Shown in pieces: positions 27,299-37,289 of a DNA stretch of 64,000 nucleotides. The stretch comes from Microbacterium forte (GTDB lineage Bacteria > Actinomycetota > Actinomycetes > Actinomycetales > Microbacteriaceae). A program made the position numbers and the translations under genes. The DNA lies in assembly GCF_031885415.1 (NCBI RefSeq), contig NZ_CP116871.1, forward strand, positions 2,356,001 to 2,420,000, in the 5' to 3' direction. The notes beneath the pieces are model-generated. The model was not told the origin of the DNA, did no database searches, and saw only the letters and a list, made by a program, of their open reading frames with translations. Within the stretch, counting starts at the first letter, position 1, and each line of letters starts with the position of its first letter.

Positions 27299-28663
27299 TC
27301 AGTGGGAGACGGGGTGGCGAGCCGTGCGCCGCCACAGCGGCAGGAGTGCGGCGGCGACGACCGCCCCGGCTGCGATGAGGAGGGCGACGACGAATCCGCG
27401 AGACCCGGCGATCACGGCGATCGTGCCGAGCACCGCGATGCCGAGACCGCCGCCGAGGGCGAAGCCGACCTCCTGGATCGCCCCCACCTGACCGGCGTCG
27501 TCTTCGGTCGTCACGTCGAAGAGCGTGGTCGCGGCGAGCGTCGCCGCGACCCCGAATCCCCCTCCGATCAGCACGAGCGGGATCGCGACGAGATCGACCC
27601 CGGTCGACAGCCAGATGAGCCCCGCGCCCTGCACGACGAGAGCGAGCACCGTGAGCGTGGGTGAGCTCAGCCACCGCAGGAGCAAAGGGGCCAGCACCCC
27701 TCCGAGCGCGATCGCCACAGCCTGCGGGAGAATCGCGATTCCGGCCTCGGCCGCGCTGAAGCCCCTGGCATCCTGCAGGTGCAGGCTCACCAGGAGAACG
27801 GATGCCGTCGACACTCCGCCGCTCGCCACGATGCGCACGATGGCGGGGCTGAAACCGGGTACGCGGAAGAGCCGCATGTCGATGAGCGGTTCGGCGAGGG
27901 TGCGCTGCCGGCGGATGAAGAACACGAGCGTGCCGACCGCGACCACTCCGGCGATGCCCGCGGCGAGGGGAGCGGCGAGCACCTCATGCAGGGCGAAGAC
28001 GAGGGCGCCGAGCGCGACGATCGACGACAGGATGCTGAGGATGTCCCACGACGGCCGTCGCGAGCTGCGGGAGTCGGGCACGAGCCAGATCGCGAGCGCA
28101 CCGGCGACGACCGCGAGCGGCACACTCCCCAGCAGCAGCCATCGCCACCCCGGACCCTCCGTGACGAGGCCCCCGAGCACGGGGCCGAGTGCGCTGCCCG
28201 CGCCGAATGTCGCGGTCCACATTCCATAGGCCAGCACTCGCTGTCGCGCGTGATAGTGCGCGCCGATCGTGGCGACGACGCCGGCCACGACGAAGGCCTC
28301 GGCGACGCCGAGGAGCGCGCGGATGACGATCAGCAGCATCCCGTCCTGGGCGAACCCGCCCACCAGGTTGAGCACGGCGAAGCCCGCGAGGCCTGCGAGC
28401 ACGATGCGCTTGCGCCCGAACGCATCGCCGATCCGGGCGGCGATGATCAGGGTCGCCGCCAACGAAAGCGCGTAGACGTCGACGAGCCACAGGGCACCGC
28501 TGTCGATGAGGGTGAGGTCGCCGCGGATCGCGGGCAGCGCGGTCGACATGCTGCTGATCGCGAGCGCCCCGATCAGGATGCCGAGAAGCAGCGGGATCAT
28601 GGCGAGCCACGGATGCATGGCCGTGCGCGGACGAGCGGATGCCGCAGGGATCGAGAAGGTCAC
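27299..28663 (-). CDS. MFS transporter, DHA2 (EmrB/QacA) type
   Basis: 454 residues with about 14 spans. Motif A appears as RIGDAFGRKRIVL and motif C as GSALGPVLGGLV, both typical of drug:proton antiporters. It starts at GTG 28663. The gene order exporter then quinone reductase, divergent from an HxlR regulator that commonly senses quinones, aldehydes or diamide-like stress, suggests detoxification of electrophiles. Confidence 0.92.
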   Translation of the reverse strand: MTFSIPAASARPRTAMHPWLAMIPLLLGILIGALAISSMSTALPAIRGDLTLIDSGALWLVDVYALSLAATLIIAARIGDAFGRKRIVLAGLAGFAVLNLVGGFAQDGMLLIVIRALLGVAEAFVVAGVVATIGAHYHARQRVLAYGMWTATFGAGSALGPVLGGLVTEGPGWRWLLLGSVPLAVVAGALAIWLVPDSRSSRRPSWDILSILSSIVALGALVFALHEVLAAPLAAGIAGVVAVGTLVFFIRRQRTLAEPLIDMRLFRVPGFSPAIVRIVASGGVSTASVLLVSLHLQDARGFSAAEAGIAILPQAVAIALGGVLAPLLLRWLSSPTLTVLALVVQGAGLIWLSTGVDLVAIPLVLIGGGFGVAATLAATTLFDVTTEDDAGQVGAIQEVGFALGGGLGIAVLGTIAVIAGSRGFVVALLIAAGAVVAAALLPLWRRTARHPVSH

Positions 28664-28687
28664 CGCCTCAGTCTCGTGGGCGAGTAC

Positions 28688-28700
28688 ACTTCAGGCAAGT
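28688..28700. promoter_or_regulatory. Candidate HxlR operator in the divergent promoter region
   Basis: ACTT-N5-AAGT with flanking TAC (TACACTTCAGGCAAGTACGG region). DUF24/HxlR regulators often bind TACTT/AAGTA-type dyads. The site is central in the 99-bp gap between the exporter and HxlR genes. Weak evidence. Confidence 0.35.
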
Positions 28701-28762
28701 ACGGTCATTCAGGGTACATAGTGACCATTTGGATACCATGGCGAGAACGGAAGGCGGATCCC

Positions 28763-30651
<1,889 letters not shown>

Positions 30652-30668
30652 TCTGACGGTTTCAGAGA

Positions 30669-30700
30669 GGGGGCGGATGCTGCGGCATCCGCCCCCTTTT
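30669..30700 (+). terminator. Rho-independent terminator of argG
   Basis: Perfect 12-bp stem GGGGGCGGATGC / GCATCCGCCCCC with a TGCG loop, followed by TTTT. Confidence 0.92.
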
Positions 30701-30718
30701 GCGTGTGCTCGGCGGTTC

Positions 30719-30810
30719 GGCGTTCACAATTCAGCATGAGCGTCGGGCTAGGACGCTGGATCGTGCTGGTAGAGGCTCTGAGCGGCGATCCGTGCTGAGT
30801 TGTGAACGCC
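30719..30810. repeat. 86-bp inverted-end element, copy B
   Basis: Left end GTTCACAATTCAGCATG (30722-30738) and right end CGTGCTGAGTTGTGAAC (30791-30807) are near-perfect inverted repeats, 86 bases end to end; the match extends three more bases outward (GGC/GCC). The interior folds separately (AGCGTC gggctag GACGCT). Confidence 0.85.
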
Positions 30811-30845
30811 CACTGTTCAGACCCTGTGAGTCCTTCGAGTTATCT

Positions 30846-30874
30846 TGCACACTGCTGTGCACTATACGTAGAAT
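30846..30874 (+). promoter_or_regulatory. TetR operator and leaderless promoter
   Basis: TGCACACTGCTGTGCA (30846-30861) is a perfect 6-bp inverted repeat with a 4-base centre. It overlaps a -35 region (TTGCAC, 30845-30850), and a -10 TAGAAT (30869-30874) follows, six bases before ATG 30881. Position fits autoregulation by the TetR protein. Confidence 0.65.
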
Positions 30875-30880
30875 GGCCGC

Positions 30881-31504
30881 ATGACCACCCGTGCTCCCCG
30901 CCGTGACTCCGTCGAGAATCGCGCCGGAATCCTCGATGCGGCCCGAGCGACCCTCGCGACCGACCCGCGCGCATCGATCGACGTCATCGCCCGCAGCGCC
31001 GGTCTGTCGCGCCGCACCCTCTACGGCCACTTCGACGACCGAGAGGCCCTGATCCGCGAGCTGATCTCGGTCGGAGCGCAGCGCTTCAACGCGATCGCCG
31101 AGTCCGTCACCGACACCGACTCGCGCATCGCGCTCGCCCGCCTCGCCGCACGACTCTGGCAGGAGGCCGCGCACGTGCAGGTCGCCGCGGCGCTCGCGCT
31201 CGACGAAGCCCACGTGCAGCACACCGCCGACGCTCTCGCCCCTCTGCGCCGCACCGTCGCCGCCCTCGCACGGCGCGGGCAGGAAGACGGCAGCTTCCGC
31301 ACCGACCTCCCCGCCCCGACCCTCGCCCGTCTCATCGAAGAGGTCGCGCGCACGGTCGTCTCGCGCACGGATGCCCACAGCGCCGGCGCGGCCGGGCTCG
31401 CCGTGCGCACGCTGCTCAGCATCGCCGGGCTCTCGTGGCGCGAGGCCGACGAACTGCTGGCAGCACACCCGGACATCGTCGAATCGCAGGAGGTCAGCGC
31501 GTGA
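30881..31504 (+). CDS. TetR family transcriptional regulator
   Basis: 207 residues. N-terminal TetR HTH (DVIARSAGLSRRTLYGHFDDREALIREL, about 33-60) with an all-helical ligand domain rich in Ala, Arg and Glu. First gene of a three-gene, stop/start-overlapped operon with an ATPase-like protein and a YhgE/Pip membrane protein, which it probably represses. Confidence 0.92.
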   Translation: MTTRAPRRDSVENRAGILDAARATLATDPRASIDVIARSAGLSRRTLYGHFDDREALIRELISVGAQRFNAIAESVTDTDSRIALARLAARLWQEAAHVQVAAALALDEAHVQHTADALAPLRRTVAALARRGQEDGSFRTDLPAPTLARLIEEVARTVVSRTDAHSAGAAGLAVRTLLSIAGLSWREADELLAAHPDIVESQEVSA

Positions 31505-32457
31505 GAGTCACTCTGCACGAGGTGAGCAAAGGGCGCGGCGGGCAGTCGCTGCCGACGACGAGCCTCGAGTTCCACAGCGGTGCGGTGCGCTTCGCCCTCG
31601 CCGAGACCGAGCAGCGACCGACCGTTCTCGGCCTGATCGCCAGCGGACGGATGCGGCCCGACACCGGACGCGTGACGATCGACGGCGACTCGAACAACAA
31701 GGCGCTGCGCCGCACGATCGCGTTGGTCGACGCCCCCGACGTCAGCGACCCGCATCCCGACATCACCCTCGCCGGCGTGGTGGGCGAAGAGCTCATGTTC
31801 GCCGGGGTCGGCGCGACCCCGCTGCACGCTCGTCGGTGGCTGAATCAGCTCGGATTCGGCGAGCTCGCCGGTGTGCCGATCGGCAACGTCGACCCGGCCG
31901 CGCGGGTGCGCATCCTGTGCGAACTCGCGATCCTCCGCGAGGGCACCGAAGGCATCGTGCTCGTCGCGCCCGACCGTCACGGCGGCAGCCCGGACGGCTG
32001 GTGGCGCATCGCGTCGGAGTTCGCCGACCGCGGCTACGCCATGCTCGTCGTCATCGGCGGATCCGCTGCGGTCGCCCTCGAACGGATGCACGAACTCGAG
32101 GCGATCAACGCCTCCGGTCCGATCCAGCCCCTCGTGCTCGACCGCCCGGGCGACGCGGCATCCGCGTCCGAGTCCGAATCCGCATCCGCATCCGCATCCG
32201 CATCCGCATCCGCATCCGACGAGCACTCGACCACCGACGCGGAGCCGGAGAGCCCAGACGGCCTGCCCGCGGTGCCGCCTTTCGATGACGAATATGCCGA
32301 GGAGGATTCCCCCGCGGGTGCCGACCCCGGCTCGGCGAGCGAGAACGCCGACGCCGAACACCGCGAAACGCCCGACGCAGACACAAACACAGACCCAGAC
32401 ACAGACCCAGACCCAGACCCAGACGCAGACACAGAAGAGAACGGAGGCGAGCGATGA
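31501..32457 (+). CDS. ABC-ATPase-like protein lacking the Walker A motif
   Basis: 318 residues from GTG 31501 (overlaps the TetR stop as GTGA). Residues 1-220 resemble the outline of an ABC ATPase (TLHEVSKGRGG at the start, LIASGRMRPDTGRVTIDG, RRTIALVDAP, ILREGTEGIVLVAPDRHG) but the GxxGxGKS/T loop is replaced by ETEQRPTVLG and no LSGGQ is seen, so ATP hydrolysis is doubtful. The last ~100 residues are low complexity: an Ala-Ser repeat and an Asp-Pro/Asp-Thr repeat, both encoded by hexanucleotide tandem arrays. It probably works with the YhgE/Pip protein. Confidence 0.75.
   Translation: MRVTLHEVSKGRGGQSLPTTSLEFHSGAVRFALAETEQRPTVLGLIASGRMRPDTGRVTIDGDSNNKALRRTIALVDAPDVSDPHPDITLAGVVGEELMFAGVGATPLHARRWLNQLGFGELAGVPIGNVDPAARVRILCELAILREGTEGIVLVAPDRHGGSPDGWWRIASEFADRGYAMLVVIGGSAAVALERMHELEAINASGPIQPLVLDRPGDAASASESESASASASASASASDEHSTTDAEPESPDGLPAVPPFDDEYAEEDSPAGADPGSASENADAEHRETPDADTNTDPDTDPDPDPDADTEENGGER
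32182..32217 (+). repeat. (GCATCC)6 hexanucleotide array
   Basis: Six exact copies in frame, coding Ala-Ser repeats. Imperfect copies extend it to the left. Confidence 0.9.
32378..32437 (+). repeat. (CAGACN) hexanucleotide array
   Basis: Ten hexamers of the CAGACA/CAGACC type (one reads CAAACA, the last CAGAAG) coding an Asp-Thr/Asp-Pro repeat at the C terminus of the same protein. Confidence 0.85.
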
Positions 32458-34373
32458 AGGTTCCCGCCATGATCGCCGCCGAGCTGCGGCGGCTCACCGC
32501 GAGCAAGATGGGCATCATCGCCCTGATCGCGCTCGTGTGCGTGCCGATCCTCTACGGCGGCCTGTACCTCTGGGCCAACCAGGACCCGTATGCGAAGTTC
32601 CCCGAGGTGCCTGTGGCACTTGTCGTCGACGATGCCGGGGCCCCTGCCCCCACCACGGGAACGGAGGCCGAGACCGGCGAGACCGTCAACTACGGCGAGG
32701 ACGTCGCCGAGAACCTCATCGACGGCAACGCCTTCGACTGGCAGCGCATGTCCGCCGACGAGGCCGCAGACGCGTTGCGCGAGGGCACGGTCGACTTCAC
32801 CGTGACGATCCCTGACGATTTCTCTTCGGCGTTGACCTCGGCCGCAGGCGACGACCCGCACCAGGCGCGCATCGAACTCGAGACCAACGACGCGAACAAC
32901 TACCTCGCGTCGAGCATGGGCACTCAGGCGGTCGAGAAGATCCGCAGCTCGGTGGCCGAGATGGTCGGCAGCGAGGCGGCAGAGCGCCTGCTCACCGGAC
33001 TCAGCGACGTGCGAGACAACCTCGTCACCGCCGCCGACGGGGCGAGCCAGCTCACCGACGGTGCCAACACCGCGGCGACCGGCAGCGCCACACTCGCCGA
33101 CGGCACGTCTCAGCTCGCCGACGGCACGTCTCAGCTCGCGGGTGGCGCGTCTGAGCTCGCCGGTGGCGCGTCTCAGCTCGCCGGCGGAGCGGCGACTCTC
33201 GCCTCGGGTGCTCAGCAGGTCAGCGACGGCAACCGGCAACTGGCCGACGTCGCAGACCGCGCCGGGTCTGCCGTGCAGCAGGCGACGGATGCCCTGCCGC
33301 AGGCACGCCAGGACATCGCGACGGTGCTCACAGATCAGGGCCTGACGCAGGAGGAGATCGATCGGGTGCTGTCCACCCTCGATCCGCTCGGCACCCGCCT
33401 CGAAGAGGGCAACGCCACCGTGCAGAACGCGGTCGACAAGGTCGACCAGCTCGCCGCCGGAGCCGAGTCGGTGGCATCCGGTGCCTCGCAGCTCGCCAGC
33501 GGCACGCAGACGCTCGCCAGTGGCGCCCAGACCCTCGCCGGCGGCGCGCAGACCGTCGCCACGGGCGCGGCGGCGGCGAGGGACGGCGCGGCCCAGCTGC
33601 GCGACGGACTCGGCACCCTCGCGTCGGGCACGGCCGAGCTGCGCGACGGGCTGTCCGACGGGGTGGAGCAGATCCCCGCGTCGACTCCCGACCTGCGCGC
33701 GCTGCAGGCCGACACGATTGCGGATCCCGTCAAGGTCTCGAGCGACAAGGTGGCGTCGGCCGAGGACTACGGCGCGGGCCTCGCCCCGTTCTTCGCCGCG
33801 CTGTCGGCCTGGATCGGCATCTACGCGCTGTTCCTCATCGTCAAGCCGATCTCCCGCCGCGCCGTGACGGCGCTGCACTCCCCCATCCGGGTGACTCTGG
33901 CCGGATGGCTGACACCGGCGATGCTGGGCGCGGTGCAGATGGTCGGGCTCATGGGCATCCTCGCGATCACCCTGGGCTTCACGTTCAACAACCCCATCGG
34001 CACTCTGGGTGTGATGATCCTCGCATCAGCGACGTTCGCGGCGATCATCCTCACGCTGAACGTCTGGCTGGGCTCGGTCGGCCAGTTCCTGGGTCTCGTG
34101 CTCATGGTGCTGCAGCTCGTCACCGCCGGCGGCACCTTCCCCTGGCAGACTCTGCCCGCTCCACTGGCCGCACTGCACCACGTGCTGCCGCTCGGCTACG
34201 TCGTCGATGCCATGCGACAGCTCATGTACGGGGGCGATCTCGGCAGAGCCGGATGGGATCTGGTGGTGCTGGGGATCTGGCTGGTCGGCGCTCTGCTGCT
34301 CGCCGCCATCGGGGTGACGCGCATGACGCACCGGCGCACGCTGCGCGATCTGCAGCCGAGCCTCATCGGCTGA
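32454..34373 (+). CDS. YhgE/Pip domain membrane protein
   Basis: 639 residues. One N-terminal span (about 18-40), a ~400-residue extracytoplasmic region and five or six C-terminal spans (about 440-630), the classic YhgE/Pip layout. The extracytoplasmic region contains heptad repeats of the LADGTSQ/LAGGASQ type (33090-33200 and 33470-33630) likely to form a long coiled coil. Members relate to ABC-2-type exporters such as MmpL/ESX-linked and phage-receptor Pip proteins; the role here is unknown, possibly envelope export. ATG overlaps the previous stop. Confidence 0.9.
   Translation: MKVPAMIAAELRRLTASKMGIIALIALVCVPILYGGLYLWANQDPYAKFPEVPVALVVDDAGAPAPTTGTEAETGETVNYGEDVAENLIDGNAFDWQRMSADEAADALREGTVDFTVTIPDDFSSALTSAAGDDPHQARIELETNDANNYLASSMGTQAVEKIRSSVAEMVGSEAAERLLTGLSDVRDNLVTAADGASQLTDGANTAATGSATLADGTSQLADGTSQLAGGASELAGGASQLAGGAATLASGAQQVSDGNRQLADVADRAGSAVQQATDALPQARQDIATVLTDQGLTQEEIDRVLSTLDPLGTRLEEGNATVQNAVDKVDQLAAGAESVASGASQLASGTQTLASGAQTLAGGAQTVATGAAAARDGAAQLRDGLGTLASGTAELRDGLSDGVEQIPASTPDLRALQADTIADPVKVSSDKVASAEDYGAGLAPFFAALSAWIGIYALFLIVKPISRRAVTALHSPIRVTLAGWLTPAMLGAVQMVGLMGILAITLGFTFNNPIGTLGVMILASATFAAIILTLNVWLGSVGQFLGLVLMVLQLVTAGGTFPWQTLPAPLAALHHVLPLGYVVDAMRQLMYGGDLGRAGWDLVVLGIWLVGALLLAAIGVTRMTHRRTLRDLQPSLIG
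33098..33190 (+). repeat. 21-bp repeats coding heptad units
   Basis: Near-identical 21-bp units encode successive LADGTSQ and LAGGASQ heptads within the YhgE/Pip gene. Confidence 0.75.
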
Positions 34374-34376
34374 CGC

Positions 34377-34410
34377 CGCGTGGCGGGGCGAGAAGTTCCC
34401 CCGCCACGCG
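34377..34410 (+). terminator. Terminator of the TetR-YhgE operon
   Basis: Perfect 12-bp stem CGCGTGGCGGGG / CCCCGCCACGCG with a 10-base loop, immediately after the stop codon. Confidence 0.8.
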
Positions 34411-34430
34411 TCGTCGTTGTGGGTAGTATT

Positions 34431-34481
34431 CCCAGAGTGCGTCGCTGAGACGCCCTCTGGGACTCTCTGGGACTGAGTCCC
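34431..34481 (+). promoter_or_regulatory. Structured leader upstream of the penicillin acylase gene
   Basis: CCCAGAG-T-GCGTC (34431-34443) pairs with GACGC-C-CTCTGGG (34449-34461), a 12-pair stem with one internal mismatch. A second CTCTGGG (34465-34471) could compete for the same CCCAGAG, and GGGACTGAGTCCC (34469-34481) is itself a perfect palindrome, so two mutually exclusive folds are possible. A TAGTAT -10 candidate lies at 34423-34428. Confidence 0.5.
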
Positions 34482-34506
34482 GCAATGCCACCCGAAAGAG
34501 TTCTCG

Positions 34507-37173
34507 ATGATGACAACCGATTCGCCTGAGATCGCCGTGCCCTCACGCCCGTCACTGGGTGCGCGCATCGGCCGCATCGCCTTCCTCGTCGTGGCGGCGA
34601 TCATCGTCGTCGCCGTCGCCGTCGCCTTCTTCGTGACCTGGACCATCCAGCGGTCCTTCCCGCAGACCGAGGGCACCCTGCCGCTCGAGGGTCTGCAGTC
34701 CGAGGTGACGGTGCAGCGCGACGACCGCGGCATCCCGACCATCACGGCCGACTCATCCCACGATCTGTTCTATGCAGAGGGGTTCGTGCACGCGCAGGAC
34801 CGCTTCTTCGAGATGGATTTCCGACGACACGTGACGGCCGGTCGCGTGGCTGAGATGTTCGGCGAGTCGCAGGCCGGAACGGATGCCTTCCTGCGCACCC
34901 TCGGCTGGCGCAAGGTCGCCGAGGCCGAGGTCGAGGCGATGGACGACGTGACGCGCGGGTACTACGAGGCCTACGCCGACGGGGTCAACGCCTATCTCTC
35001 GTCACGCTCGGGTGCCGAGCTGTCGCTCGAATATGCCGTGCTCGGAATGCAGAACCCGGAGTACGAGCCCGAGCCCTGGGAGCCCGCCGATTCGGTCGCC
35101 TGGCTGAAGGCCATGGCCTGGGATCTCCGCGGCAACATCGAGGATGAGGCTGAGCGTGCGCTGCTGACCGCGCAGCTCACAGACGGCTCAGACGGCTCCG
35201 ACGGCTCCGACGCGACCGACATCACCGCGACGCTCGATGAGCTGTACCCCGCGTATCCGTTCGACGAGCACCCGGTGATCGTGCCCGAGATCTCCACGGT
35301 GCCCACTCTCGAGACCGGCGCCGAGCCCGCCGCGTTCACGACCGACGCGAACGACGATGAGATGCAGCAGGCCGCGACGACGATCGAGTGGCAGGAGGCC
35401 TCCGACGTGATCGAGGCCGCGAGCCTGCTCGTCGGCGATGTCGGCGAGGGCATCGGCTCGAACTCCTGGGTGGTGTCGGGAGACCTGACCGAGACCGGCA
35501 TGCCGCTGCTCGCCAACGACCCGCACCTGGGCGCATCGCTGCCATCGGTCTGGTACCAGGTGCAGCTGCGCTGCAGCGAGGTCACAGAAGAATGCCCGTT
35601 CGACGTGGGGGGCTTCTCGTTCTCCGGACTCCCCGGCATCGTGATCGGCCACAACCAGCAGATCGCGTGGGGCTTCACCAATCTGACCACCGATGTCACC
35701 GACCTCTACATCGAGCGCATCGAGGGCGACCAGTACTGGCGCGACGGAGCGCTGGTGCCGATCGAGGAGACCACCGAGACGATCAAGGTCGCGGGCGGCG
35801 ACGACATCGACCTGACGATCCGATCGACCGCGCACGGCCCCATCATCTCGGGGCTCACCGATGACTTCACGGCGATCGCCGACGACCCGGAGCCTGGACT
35901 CACGGCCGGAGGCGCGACGGGCACCGCGCCCACCGGCGAGGCCTCCGAGTACGCGGTCAGTCTGCGCTGGACGGCTCTCGACCCCGGCACGGCCGCCACG
36001 GCGATCTTCGCGCTGTCGACCGCCCAGGACTTCGAGGAGTTCCGCTCTGCGGCCGCCCTGTTCGATGTGCCGGCGCAGAACCTCATCTACGCCGACGTCG
36101 AGGGCAACATCGGCTATCAGACTCCCGGACGCCTGCCCGTGCGAGGAGCCGGCGACGGATGGATGCCGCAGCCCGGGTGGGACAGCAGCTACGACTGGAC
36201 GGGGTTCATCCCCTTCGACGAGCTGCCGGTGTCGTACAACCCGGCATCCGGCTACATCGTGACCGCGAACAACGCGATCGTCACCGACGACTACCCCTAC
36301 TTCCTCTCGCGGGACTGGGACTACGGCTACCGCGCGGATCGCATCGCGCACCTGATCGAACGACGTGTGGCAGCCGCACCGCTCACGGCGCAGGACATGC
36401 GCGAGATCCAGATGGACAGCGAGATGTGGATCGGCAAACGTCTGGCATCCGCGATGGACGATGTCGAAGTGAAGGGCGCAGGCACCGAGGATGCCGTGGC
36501 CCTGCTGCGCTCGTGGGATGCGCAGAACGACCCGGGGTCGGCAGCGGCCGCCTACGCGAACGTGCTCTGGTCGAACCTCGTGCAGAACCTGTTCGCCGAA
36601 CGCGACCAGCCGCTGCCGATCGACGGCCAGGGCCGCCTCTTCACGGTCGTCGCGGATCTGCTCGACGACCCCTCCGACCCGCTCTGGACGAATCCGAGCA
36701 TCGACGTGACGAGCATGGAAGAGATGCTCGCGCTGTCTGCCGAAGAAGCATACGAGGAGCTCTCCACCTTGCAGGGCGACGCCGTCACCGGGTGGCGATG
36801 GGGAGACCTGCACGCGATCACCCTCACGAGCGACACCCTCGGCTCGTCGGGCATCGCCCCGATCGAGATGCTCTTCAACCGCGGCCCGTATGCGGTCGGC
36901 GGCGGCGCATCGGTGGTCAACGCGACCGGGTGGGATCTCGGCACCTCCTACGCCACGACCACTGTGCCGTCGATGCGGATGGTGGTCGACCTCTCCGACC
37001 TCGACGCCTCGACCTGGATCCACCTCACCGGGGCATCCGGTCATGCGTTCAATGAGCACTACGTCGATCAGACCGCAGACTGGGCGGCTGGCGCGCAGAA
37101 GCCGTGGGCGTTCTCCGAGAAGGCGGTCGATGCGGCGACGCAGAACACCCTGGTGCTGACCCCCGCCGGGTAG
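34507..37173 (+). CDS. Penicillin acylase family protein (Ntn hydrolase)
   Basis: 888 residues. One N-terminal span (about 25-48) would anchor it outside the membrane. The precursor should self-cleave before Ser318 in GIGSNSWVVSG, giving an alpha chain (to 317) and a beta chain with N-terminal Ser nucleophile; downstream family landmarks include LLANDPHLGASLPSVWYQ, GFSFSGLPGIVIGHNQQIAWGFTN and YIVTANN. Members cleave acyl-amide bonds in beta-lactams, acyl-homoserine lactones or other amides, so quorum quenching is possible but unproven. The alpha chain carries a GSDGSDGSD insert (35182-35211), probably surface exposed. Confidence 0.93.
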   Translation: MMTTDSPEIAVPSRPSLGARIGRIAFLVVAAIIVVAVAVAFFVTWTIQRSFPQTEGTLPLEGLQSEVTVQRDDRGIPTITADSSHDLFYAEGFVHAQDRFFEMDFRRHVTAGRVAEMFGESQAGTDAFLRTLGWRKVAEAEVEAMDDVTRGYYEAYADGVNAYLSSRSGAELSLEYAVLGMQNPEYEPEPWEPADSVAWLKAMAWDLRGNIEDEAERALLTAQLTDGSDGSDGSDATDITATLDELYPAYPFDEHPVIVPEISTVPTLETGAEPAAFTTDANDDEMQQAATTIEWQEASDVIEAASLLVGDVGEGIGSNSWVVSGDLTETGMPLLANDPHLGASLPSVWYQVQLRCSEVTEECPFDVGGFSFSGLPGIVIGHNQQIAWGFTNLTTDVTDLYIERIEGDQYWRDGALVPIEETTETIKVAGGDDIDLTIRSTAHGPIISGLTDDFTAIADDPEPGLTAGGATGTAPTGEASEYAVSLRWTALDPGTAATAIFALSTAQDFEEFRSAAALFDVPAQNLIYADVEGNIGYQTPGRLPVRGAGDGWMPQPGWDSSYDWTGFIPFDELPVSYNPASGYIVTANNAIVTDDYPYFLSRDWDYGYRADRIAHLIERRVAAAPLTAQDMREIQMDSEMWIGKRLASAMDDVEVKGAGTEDAVALLRSWDAQNDPGSAAAAYANVLWSNLVQNLFAERDQPLPIDGQGRLFTVVADLLDDPSDPLWTNPSIDVTSMEEMLALSAEEAYEELSTLQGDAVTGWRWGDLHAITLTSDTLGSSGIAPIEMLFNRGPYAVGGGASVVNATGWDLGTSYATTTVPSMRMVVDLSDLDASTWIHLTGASGHAFNEHYVDQTADWAAGAQKPWAFSEKAVDAATQNTLVLTPAG

Positions 37174-37182
37174 CTCTCCTCG

Positions 37183-37289
37183 GCCCGCGCCTCAGGCGGA
37201 TGCGGGCCCGCGCCTCAGGCGGATGCGGGCCCGCGCCTCAGGCGGATGCGGGCTCGCGCCTCAGGCGGATGCGGGCTCGGCGGATGCGG
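37183..37289. repeat. 23-bp tandem repeats between convergent genes
   Basis: Four tandem 23-bp units start at 37183, 37206, 37229 and 37252, followed by a shortened unit to 37289. Each contains CGCCTCAGGCGGATGCGG. The array begins ten bases after the acylase stop and runs into the MFS gene, supplying its last codons and stop. Confidence 0.88.

Noticed and set aside
30719..30810. tRNA or tRNA-like gene suggested by the 86-bp length and end pairing
   Set aside because: No T-arm, anticodon arm or CCA-adjacent acceptor pattern; the ends form a 17-bp stem, far longer than an acceptor stem.
32454..34373. Phage-related gene because of the phage infection protein (Pip) label
   Set aside because: YhgE/Pip proteins are chromosomal membrane proteins; nothing else here is phage-like.
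34431..34481. TPP riboswitch (CTGAGA present in the hairpin loop region)
   Set aside because: The rest of the conserved thi-box core is missing and the downstream gene is an acylase, not thiamine related.
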